From positions 1,426,001-1,490,000 of the forward strand of contig NZ_SCOM01000001.1 in assembly GCF_005508865.1 (NCBI RefSeq): a DNA stretch of 64,000 bases, read 5' to 3'. Numbering within the stretch: position 1 is the first letter of the stretch; the number at the start of each line of letters is the position of its first letter. The stretch comes from Pseudomonas sp. F(2018). Its GTDB lineage: Bacteria > Pseudomonadota > Gammaproteobacteria > Pseudomonadales > Pseudomonadaceae. Under the pieces are notes generated by a model, which was given only the letters and a program-made list of their open reading frames with translations, was not told the origin of the DNA and did not search any database. The position numbers were made by a program, and so were the translations under genes. Below are positions 16,103-25,000 of the stretch, in pieces.

Positions 16103-16834
16103 ATGAACAAGCCGCATCTTCTTCTCTTGCCGGGGCTGCTGTGTGACGCCCGCCTGTGGCAGCACCAGCTTGCTGCGTTGGCAGACGTGGCGCATGTCGC
16201 TGTGGTCGATCTGAGTCAGGCCGATTCCATGGAGGAATTGGCGCAGGACGCATTGGCTCAGGTGCAGGGGCAGAGTTTTGTCCTGGCGGGTTTTTCCCTC
16301 GGTGGCTATGTCGCCCTGGAGATCATGCGCCAGGCTCCGCAGCGGGTGCTCGCGCTGGCCCTGCTTGATACCAGCGCGCACGCCGACGACTTCGAGAGCA
16401 AGCGGGCCAGGGTGAAGGCGATGTGCCAGGCCGAACAGGACTTTTCCGCGTTCGTTGCCAGCTTGCCGCCCAGGTTGCTGCATCCCCTGCACCAGCAGGA
16501 TGCTGCACTGGTGCAGGTGGTCACGGCGATGGCCGAAAGCCTTGGCCCCGAAGTCTTCATTCGTCAGCAACTGGCCATGCTCGGGCGTATGGATAGCCGT
16601 GCTAGCCTGGGGCAGATCGTATGTCCCACGCTGTTGCTGTGTGGTCTAGAGGACGCCATCACGCCGCCCGCGCTGCATGTTGAAATGCAGTCGGCAATTG
16701 TGGGGGCGCAACTGGCGCAAATCGAGGAGGCAGGTCATTTGACACCCTTGGAGCAGCCGCAGCGTGTTTCCAGTAACCTCGAAAGCTGGTTGAAGGCATT
16801 GCAGCACCCATTGCCCGGGGCAGTCGCAGGTTGA
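16103..16834 (+). CDS. Alpha/beta hydrolase
   Basis: 243 residues from ATG 16103 (GAGG upstream; an in-frame TTG at 16091 is less likely). It has the alpha/beta-hydrolase fold with nucleophile Ser65 in GFSLGG, an N-terminal LLLPGLLCD oxyanion strand and His near 217 in EEAGHLTPLEQP, where the acid-His loop is expected. It lacks a signal peptide and is probably a cytosolic esterase or lactonase of unknown substrate. It is preceded by the island motif and divergent from the 15908 membrane gene. Confidence 0.85.
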   Translation: MNKPHLLLLPGLLCDARLWQHQLAALADVAHVAVVDLSQADSMEELAQDALAQVQGQSFVLAGFSLGGYVALEIMRQAPQRVLALALLDTSAHADDFESKRARVKAMCQAEQDFSAFVASLPPRLLHPLHQQDAALVQVVTAMAESLGPEVFIRQQLAMLGRMDSRASLGQIVCPTLLLCGLEDAITPPALHVEMQSAIVGAQLAQIEEAGHLTPLEQPQRVSSNLESWLKALQHPLPGAVAG

Positions 16835-16921
16835 AGCACTAGCTCGAGTGCCAGGCTGTCAGGTAGCGATTGCGGTGCCATGGTGGGCTCTCGCATATTG
16901 CCTCCACTCTCTCACGGCAGT

Positions 16922-17287
16922 CTACCCACGTCGCGCCATCACGAAGCCGAGCAGAAAGGCGATGGCGATGCCCGCGCCAAGCGCTTTCCAAGGCTGTTCA
17001 TGAACATACTCGTTGGCCACGGTGGCTGTCTGACGTGCCCGCTGCACCACGCTGTCGCTCATGTCCCGGGCTGCTGCTCGAGCCTCGACGATGCGGGTAT
17101 TGAGTTTGTTTCTGGCCTCGATCAGTTCCTCGCCAGTCAGTGAAGTGGCCCCCTTGATCAGATCCTCGATGTCTGCGAGCAGATTGTGAAAGTCACGGGA
17201 AACTCCGGACTGCGCGAGCGTGGGGGCGGTGGTTGCGGACTTGTCGCTACTGTTGCCCGACATGGGCAAATGGTTTTGCGGTTGCAT
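16922..17287 (-). CDS. DUF883 (ElaB/YqjD-like) membrane-anchored protein
   Basis: 121 residues, ATG 17287 with AAGGAG upstream. A long amphipathic helical region (SRDFHNLLADIEDLIKGATS, then EARNKLNTRIVEARAAARD) is followed by a single C-terminal transmembrane helix (ALGAGIAIAFLLGFVMARRG). This is the arrangement of ElaB/YqjD/YgaM proteins, tail-anchored inner-membrane proteins linked to ribosome association and stationary phase in E. coli. The motif at 17360 lies 87 bases upstream. Confidence 0.85.
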   Translation of the reverse strand: MQPQNHLPMSGNSSDKSATTAPTLAQSGVSRDFHNLLADIEDLIKGATSLTGEELIEARNKLNTRIVEARAAARDMSDSVVQRARQTATVANEYVHEQPWKALGAGIAIAFLLGFVMARRG

Positions 17288-17359
17288 GGTTAGCTCCTTT
17301 GGGTGTCGGCGAATAGGCCGGTGTGGAAGCGCACAGCCTGGGCTGCCTGTGCCCTGATT

Positions 17360-17374
17360 GTCTGTGCGATAGCC
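17360..17374 (-). promoter_or_regulatory. Island motif, copy for the DUF883 gene
   Basis: GTCTGTGCGATAGCC. The flank is perfect and the core is degenerate. It lies 87 bases before ATG 17287 and is paired inversely with 17402. Confidence 0.5.
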
Positions 17375-17401
17375 AACGCTGTTGGGCGCATGTCCTATGC
17401 G

Positions 17402-17418
17402 CGCCAGCGCACGGACAG
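17402..17418 (+). promoter_or_regulatory. Island motif, copy for the 17495 gene
   Basis: CGCCAGCGCACGGACAG. The core starts 93 bases before ATG 17495, and CTGTCA follows at 17432, 30 bases after the core start. Confidence 0.6.
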
Positions 17419-17494
17419 GGCAATCTGTTTGCTGTCACCTTTCTTGCCCAGGGTGCGCTATTGCGTACCCACTGAGTCCTCATTGGAGGCGACC

Positions 17495-17692
17495 ATGCAC
17501 AAGCCTAGAGAACCAGAACGGCCGCGAGAAGATGGCCAGCCGCAAGCCCCGGAGCCTGATGCCATGCAGCCGAGCAGCGACGAGTCCACCCGCCTGCCAC
17601 TACCGGGCGAGCTACACGAGTCGCCGCCTCTCACGCATGAGAGGCGAGAACGGACCACTCGTGATCCGCAAGATGACTTGATGGATAGCTAA
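17495..17692 (+). CDS. Small disordered acidic/basic protein
   Basis: 65 residues, ATG 17495 after TTGGAGGCGACC. It is rich in Pro, Glu, Arg and Asp, with a central LPLPGELHESPPL. The 29670 protein has the equivalent APLPNEIHEPRIPP, so the two are related beyond composition (consensus PLPxEIHE-x-P). No membrane segment. The function is unknown. It is predicted to be stress-regulated by the upstream motif. Confidence 0.65.
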   Translation: MHKPREPERPREDGQPQAPEPDAMQPSSDESTRLPLPGELHESPPLTHERRERTTRDPQDDLMDS

Positions 17693-17945
17693 CCCGATCC
17701 AAGTAGGCCCAAGGTGATACCGGTTCAGCTAGGCGATATCTGGACTGAGCTGGTCGATTCCCTCGCTCATTGACGAAATGGGCAGAGCCTCTCGGTCTGC
17801 TGTTCGGGTGCGCTGATGGCTATGTGCAGGTCAATGCTGTGTGCGGAGTCGGTACTGACTGGCGAGTGTTGATTTTTCAACTGATCGGTATGTGCCGCGG
17901 CGACCTGTGCCGCGACTTCTGCCGACTGGTTGGTCGGAGCAAATT

Positions 17946-18227
17946 ATGAGTACGCACTCCCGCATGACAATGCTCGCCTTCGGCTTAGCCCTGGCGATGC
18001 TGGCGGTCGCTACCCTGATAGCTGCTCTATATCTGTCGGCGCGGGAGCTTGAGGCCGCGCGCCAGCAAGCCAGGGCCTGGGAAACCTATGCATCGAGCTT
18101 GCATAGGCGTGACCTGTTCGAAACCCGGAACAGTGTCGTGGACGAAGTCGAACCCCCTTATGGGCTGGTAGCCAGGCGGTTGGAGATTGTTGACGTGCAT
18201 CCCCACCGGCCAGGTTTCCGTTTCTAG
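17946..18227 (+). CDS. Small single-pass membrane protein, hypothetical
   Basis: 93 residues from ATG 17946 (GGAG at about ten bases). One N-terminal transmembrane helix (MLAFGLALAMLAVATLIAAL) is followed by an amphipathic helix (SARELEAARQQARAWETYAS) and a short periplasmic or cytoplasmic tail. No family is recognised. The island motif is not seen in front of it. The preceding gap 17693-17945 shows nothing. Confidence 0.5.
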   Translation: MSTHSRMTMLAFGLALAMLAVATLIAALYLSARELEAARQQARAWETYASSLHRRDLFETRNSVVDEVEPPYGLVARRLEIVDVHPHRPGFRF

Positions 18228-18303
18228 CCTGATGCCACGACACAGCCAGGAAAGCGATAGCGATCAGCTAGGCGCGCTTGATGAGCGCAGTTGCCGCACA
18301 GAG

Positions 18304-18832
18304 TTATCTGGCAACTTCGGCTCGTCCCTCGATGAGCAGGTCGTCTTCCTTGTACATATCCGCCGAGGCCTTGATCACTGTCCGGGCAATAGCGGTTTCT
18401 CCTTCGGTATGAGTTTTCGCCACCAGCATCACATCACTTTCATCTTCAGTCTGAGACGGTTGCCAAAGGATTGCGGTACCTGCGGCGCAGCCAAGAAACG
18501 CGCCAGCGAGGACGCACCACCCTACAAGCATCGCTGGACTGGCGACCGAGAAGATATTCAATGGGATGGTGTCGCTCACCAGCAGCACGAATTCCACCAG
18601 CAGCCCCACAACGAAACCGACAGTCGCGCCGATGACGGTATAGAGCATGAAGTTTATTTGGCTGCCGTGGCTGACCCCGCAGAGCGTCAGGAGCCGGTGA
18701 GCTGTGGTTTTTGATGGCGGTAATTCGCAACTGATCGCTGCGCAGGCCTTTCTGCATGAGCATGGACAGGGCGGTTTCGGCGCTGTCGCGCCGAGCGAAT
18801 AGGCCTGCGATGTTGTGCTGATAGATGCGCAT
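18304..18832 (-). pseudogene. Membrane protein paralogue of the 15908 gene, frameshifted
   Basis: ATG 18832 opens MRIYQHNIAGLFARRDSAET, clearly related to MHNYQHSVSGAFSRRDLAES of the 15908 gene. The frame is lost near 18676, at the CCCC run 18675-18678 (GGGG on the coding strand). The paralogous remainder continues in the next frame to 18304: GVSHGSQINFMLYTVIGATV, the two Gly-rich helices and VMLVAKTHTEGETAIARTVI. Removing one base gives about 175 residues collinear with the intact paralogue. The motif at 18901 is retained 83 bases upstream. Confidence 0.75.
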
Positions 18833-18900
18833 GCTGCTATTCCTGATGGGGAACTGTGCGAGACAGTCGAAGCTTCAGCCTGGTTGATACAGCGCCGACT

Positions 18901-18915
18901 GTCTGTGCGATCACC
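18901..18915 (-). promoter_or_regulatory. Island motif, copy for the 18832 gene
   Basis: GTCTGTGCGATCACC. The flank is perfect and the core degenerate; it lies 83 bases before ATG 18832. Confidence 0.45.
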
Positions 18916-19027
18916 AACGTAGCGGGTTGAATGGCTCCGTATCGTTGCAAGTCTCTCGCCTATTTTCTTGCTGGTGTGCGGCAGCTCATAGCGCATCGCA
19001 CTTCAGGGCGTCGGCGCGCTTGCGCGC

Positions 19028-22000
19028 TCAACTCGGCCGGCAGCGCAGCTCGACGCGGTGCTCGTGACCATCGTCCACCAGTGGACAATCGATGCCCTCG
19101 AGCAGCACGCCATCCAGATGCAGCGATGGGACGGCGTCGGCCTGCTGCGTCACCTCGATCCGGTACAGCGTGGTGCCGAAGCGGTAGTCCAGGCTGAACC
19201 CCGGCCAGTCGGCCGGCAGCACCGGTTGCAGGCGCAGGCTATTGGCGTTGCGTTGCAGGCCGAGCAACGACTCGACGATCAGCCGGTACATCCAGCCAGC
19301 CGCGCCGGTGTACCAGCTCCAGCCGCCGCGCCCGGCGTGCGGCGCCACGCCATAGACATCGGCAGACAGCACATAGGGTTCGACCTTGTACTGCTCGATG
19401 GTCGTCGCCTTGCCGTGATTGACCGGGTTGATCAGGCGCAGCAGTTCCCAGGCACGCGTGCTGTCGCCCAGGCCTGCGAAGGCCATGCTCGCCCACACGG
19501 CGGCGTGGGTGTACTGGCCGCCATTCTCGCGCACGCCGGGCACATAGCCCTTGATGTAGCCGGGGTCGAGCGCGCCTTTGTCGAAGGGCGGCTCGAGCAG
19601 TTGCACCAGGCCCAGGTCGCGGCGCAACAGATGTTTCTCCAGCGCGTCCATGGCGCTGCGCTGGCGCTGAGGCGCGGCGGCTCCGGAGAGTACCGACCAG
19701 CTCTGGGCAATGGAGTCGATGCGGCATTCTTCATTGCTCGCCGAGCCCAGCGGGGTGCCGTCGTCGAAGTAGGCGCGGCGGTACCAGGCGCCGTCCCAGC
19801 CATGCTCCTCCAGGCTGCTGCGTAGCAGTGCGGCCTGTTCCGCGCAGCGTTGGGCGAACGCCGCGTCGCCGCGGGTGAGCGCGGTGGCGGAGAACTGCTG
19901 CAGTACCTCGTAGAGGAAGAAGCCCAGCCACACACTTTCGCCCTGGCCCTGTTCGCCGACGCGGTTCATGCCGTCGTTCCAGTCGCCGCAGCCGATCAGC
20001 GGCAGACCGTGTGCGCCGCGGGCCATGCCGTGCTCGATGGCGCGCACGCAGTGCTGGTAGAGGCTTTCCTGCAGGGAAGAGCGTTGCGGCAGGTCGTAGT
20101 AGGACTCTTCACCGGGGTTCAGCGCGCGGCCTTCGATAAAGCCCACTGGCTCGTCGAGCACGCGGTGGTCGCCGCTGATGCGCACATAGCGGCTGGTGGC
20201 CAGGGGCAGCCATAGGTAGTCGTCGGAACAGCCGGTGCGCACGCCGCGATCCAGTGGCGGATGCCACCAGTGCTGCACATCGCCCTCGCTGAACTGATGG
20301 GCGGCGCACAACAGCAGGTGCTGACGGCTGGCGGCCGGGCTGGCATGGATCATCGCCATGCTGTCCTGCAGCTGGTCGCGGAAGCCGTAGGCGCCACCGG
20401 ACTGGTAATAGCCGCTGCGCGCCCAGAAGCGGCTGGCGATCACCTGATACATCAGCCAGCCGTTGACCAGCACATCGATGGCCGGCTCGGGCGTGCTGAT
20501 CCGGATCGCCCCCAGGGTCGTGCGCCAGTGGCTGCGCACCTGGTCGAGCACGGTGCTGGCCGCGCTGTCGCCGCGAAAGCGCAGGGCCAGGTGCGCGGCC
20601 GTCTTGGCGTCGTGGCCGGCGCCGAGGCGGAAGACGATCTCCCGGCTGTCGCCGTCGGCCAACTCGAAGGCCACCCGGATCGCCGCACACGGGTCTAAGC
20701 CGCTGCCGGTACGCCCCGACAGACGCGGCTTGGCCAGCGCCGCCGGGGCGTTCAGGTTGCCGTTGCGGCCGAGGAATTCGCTGCGGTCGCCGCTGACGCT
20801 GCGCGCCGGCGAGTCGACATCGAAAAACGCCACTCGGCCGGGAAACTCGATGGAGTAGGCGTTGCGCGCGAACAGGGTACCGCTGACCGGGTCCTGCTCG
20901 GTGACCACGTGCAGCGCCGATTTCTCGCGCAGGTCACCGAGCACCCAGGCCACGTAGCCGGTGGCCGACAGGCGACGCTCGCGTCCCGAGAGGTTGCGCA
21001 CTTTCAGGCGCGAGAACTTGATCGAGGCATCCAGCGCCACGTACACCCACAGCTCGCTGTGGACGCCGTCCTCGTCATGCTCGAAGACGCTGTAGCCGAA
21101 GCCGTGGCGGGTGGTGTAGCTGCCCGTGCCCGGGCGTGGCAGCGGGGTGGGCGACCAGTAGTGGCCGCTGTCGTCGTCGCGCAGGTACAGGGCCTCGTCG
21201 CTGGCGTCGCCAACCGGGTCGTTGTGCCAGGGCGTCAGGCGGTATTCATGGGCATTCTCGCTCCAGGTATAGGCGCCGCCGCTCTCGCTGATCACCGTGC
21301 CGAACTGCGGGTTGGCCAGCACGTTGCACCAGGGCGCCGGGGTGCTGACGCCCTGGCCCAGACGGATCACATACTCGCTGCCATCTTCGCTGAAACCGCC
21401 GTAGGGGTTGCCCAGCAACAGCGCCGTGTGGCCGGGCTGTGGGCCGGCCGGCAGGCGGCGGGGCGTGCGCATCAATTCCGCATTGAAGCGCGGCAGGGCC
21501 GGCTCGCTGGCGCGCCGGTGCACCTGTTCGGCCAGGCTGCCATTGCTGTCGCTGAGCACCAGGCGCGCCACGGCGAGCATCAGCAGGCGGTCCTCGTTGG
21601 ACAGTTGCTGGGCCGGACGGACGAAGATGCCGCCCGGTCGGTCGACCAGGCTGGCCTCGCTGCCGGAGGTGACCAGCGCCATGATCTGGTCCTGCAGCTG
21701 CTGGCGATAGCCGGCCTGGTCCTCGTTCCAGATCACCAGGTCCAGCGCCAGGCCTTTCTGCCGCCAGTAAGCGTGGGCCTGCACCAGTTGGCGGACCAGT
21801 TCGATATTGGCCGGGTCTGCGATCTGCACCAGGACGATCGGCAGGTCGCCGGATATCGCCTGGCCCCAGAGGTCGGACTGGTTGCGCTGGTTGCCGAGCA
21901 GCACGCCGGCATCGGCGCGCAGCGCGGCGTTGGCATAGAGAATCGAGGCGGCCATCTGCTCGAACAGTCGGGCATCGGCCTGCGAGGCGTTGAGCTGGCG

Positions 22001-25000
22001 CAGCAGCACCTGGCTGTGGGTCCAGGCCAGGCCGAACACGCGGTCGGCCAGGTGGCGGTCGCGGTACTTGTTGATCAGCTGTAGGCAGGCTTCGCGCGTG
22101 TCGGCGATGCCGCTGACCAGGTCGATGATCGCGGTCTGGCCGGGCTCCAGGCTGATCCGGCAACGGATAGCCACGATCGGGTCGAGCACCGAGCCGGCGC
22201 TGCCGGACAGGTTGTCGACGCCGCTGTCGAGCGCCGTCGGGCGGGCCGCACTGCGACCGCGGCCGATAAAGCGCGCGCGATCGGTCTCGTAGGACATCGT
22301 GTCGATGTCCACGCCGTGGGCGGCCAGCAGGTGGCACATCCAGGGCACGTGCTCCTGGCTCGAACGCGGTCGCCGCGAACACAGAATCGCCTGCAGCTCC
22401 GGCACCAGCTCGGTCTGCACGAACAGCTTGCTGAAGGCCGGGTGCAGGGCATCGGCTATGCCCGGGGCGAGCACCACTTCGGCGTAGCTGGTCAGTTCCA
22501 GGCTGCGCCGGACGCGGGCGCGGTTGGTCAGGTGCAGGCGGCGCAGTTCGATGTTGTCCTCGGGCGAGACGACGATCTCGGTATGGCTGTCGAAGTCGCG
22601 CTCGCGCACGCGGAACTCGGCGCGGGCATCGGTGAAGATCGCCTCGTAGCTGGCCGTGCGACGCAGGGTCGGCTGGTGTGCGGCGGACCAGAAGTCGCCG
22701 CTGGCGACATCGCGCAGGTAGCAGAACATGCCCCAGTGGTCGCGGCTGGTGTCCTCCTGCCAACGCGTCACGGCCGTACCGTCGCAGCGGCTGTAGCCAC
22801 CGCCGGCGCTGCTCAGCATCACGTGGTAGCGGCCGTTGGACAGCAGCTGCACGGCCGGGCGGCGACGATCCGGGTCGGTGAACACCCGCAGCTTGGTCTC
22901 GCTGATCCGCGCGGCGGCGTCGGCGGCCGGGGAGTGGGCGGCATGCAGGTACTGCGCGGCGGTTTTCGGGACGCGCTCCTGCAGCAGCAGGGCGGTGGCC
23001 TGGAACTGCGGGTCGGACTCGAAGCGCCGTTGCATCGGCCGGTCCAGCAGCACATGGGTCAGTGCCAGCAGGCTCATGCCCTGGTGGTGGGCCATGAACG
23101 AGTGGATCACCGCCGCGCTCTGCCCGCGCGGCAGGCGCGCCGGGGTGAAGTCGACCGCCTCGTAGAGGCCGAAGGTGCCGCTCAGGCCCTGGGTGGCCAG
23201 GCGCTGCAGGTTGCGGCAGGCAGCCTGCGGGTCGACCATCAGGGCCAGGGCCGAGGCGTAGGGGGCCACCACCATGTCTTCGCCGAGCCCGCGCTTGAGG
23301 CCCAGGCCGGGCACGCCGAAGGCGCGGTACTGGTAGTTGAAGTGGGCATCCTGGGTGTTGTAGCCAGACTCCGACACACCCCAGGGCAGTCCCAGCTGGT
23401 TGCCGTGCTCGATCTGCCGGGCCACGGCGGCGCGGCAGGTCTGGTCGAGCAGGGTGCCGGCATAGTTGGGCATTACCAGCAGCGGCATCAGGTACTCGAA
23501 CATCGAGCCGGACCAGGACAGCAGCACCGGCACGCCGGCGTTGCTGGTGAGCAGGCGGCCGAGGGTGAACCAGCCTTCCTGGGGCAGCTGGCCCTGGGCG
23601 ATCACCACGAAGTTGGTCAGCCGCGCCTCGGAGGCCAGCAGGTCGTAGTAGGCGGCGTCCAAACGGTTTTCGTCGGTGTTGTAGCCGATGGCGAACAGGT
23701 CGCGCTGCGGGTCGTAGAGAAAGGCGAAATCCATCTGCGCCAGCTCGCCGGCCTGTCGGGCTAGGTGCTCGGCGCAGGCGATGCGCGCGCTGGCGCAGCG
23801 CTGCACCGCCTGTACCTGGGCCTGGTCGGCGGCGCGCCACTGCGTGCTGTTCAGCTGCGCCAGCTGGCGCCAGGTTGCCTGCACCGGCTGCGCGCCGGTG
23901 TCGAGCGGCGGCAGGCGGAACAGCTGCAGCTCGTCATGCAGGTCTTCACAGTGCGCCACCAGTGCCTGTAGCCAGCGTTCGCCGTCGCTGCCAGGCGCCG
24001 GGTGCAGGGTCTGGCGCAGCAGGCGGCTGCGCTCGAGCAGCCGTTGCAGGAGCAGGCAGGTCGACTCCAGGCTCTGCGGCGGCGCTGCCAGTGCGCTATC
24101 GAGCTCACCCTGGACGTCGCGCAGGGCATGCTCATCGAGCCGTGCGCCGATCACCGCCTCGCGCAGTAGTGCGAGGGTGTCGGCGAGGCCGGTGAACAGC
24201 CGGGGCGTGAGCAGGGGCTGGTCCGCCAGCTCCAGCAGGCCGGGGCGCAGGGTCAGCAGCAGGCCGGCCAGGTTGCCGCTGTCCACCGTCGACACGTAAT
24301 GCGGTGGCAGGGGCTTGAGGGTCTGGGTGTCGTACCAGTTGAAGAAGTGCCGGCGATGGCGCTCCAGGCTGGCCATGCTGCTCAGCGACTGGTCGAGGCG
24401 CGCCAGCAGGCGGCCGCCGCTGAGGTAGCCGAAATCGTGGGCGGCCAGGTGCGAGAGCAGGGCCATGCCCATGTTGGTGGGCGAGGTGCGGTGGGCGATC
24501 ACCAGGCTCGGCTGCTCCTGGATGTTGTCGGGCGGCAGCCAGTTGTCCAGCGGGCCGACATGCTGATCGAAGAAGGCCCAGGTCTTGCGCGCCAGGTTGC
24601 GCAGGAAGCGCAGCTCCTCGGCGGAAGGCTCGAAGCTCGCTCGGGCCCTGGGCCGACTCAGCCACCAGGCGATGGCCGGGCTGGCCAGCCACAGCAATAG
24701 CAGGGGGCTGGCCAGGGCCAGTACCGTGGGCTTGGCCACCAGCACTGCGGCACAGGCCAGTGCCAGCGTTGGGGCGATCCACATCAGCCGGTACAGGCCG
24801 GGTAGATCGTTGCGGCTGCTGCGCTCCACCTCGCGCGAGGGGCTCCACTGCAGCAGGTGGCGCCGGCTGACCAGCATGCGCCACAGGGTACGGGCGATGG
24901 CGTCCAGGCTGAACAAGGCCTCGAAGGGCAGCCAGACCAGCGCCAGCAGGGCACGACCGAAATGCAGCGCGGCCATGCGTGCGGCGGCCTGCAGGTGCTG

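Noticed and set aside
21246..23840. A long open frame (864 codons) in another frame of the glucan synthase gene, and others on the opposite strand
   Set aside because: High third-position GC leaves long stop-free shadow frames. The translations are Arg/Pro/Gly-rich without domains, while the glucan synthase frame carries recognised motifs throughout.
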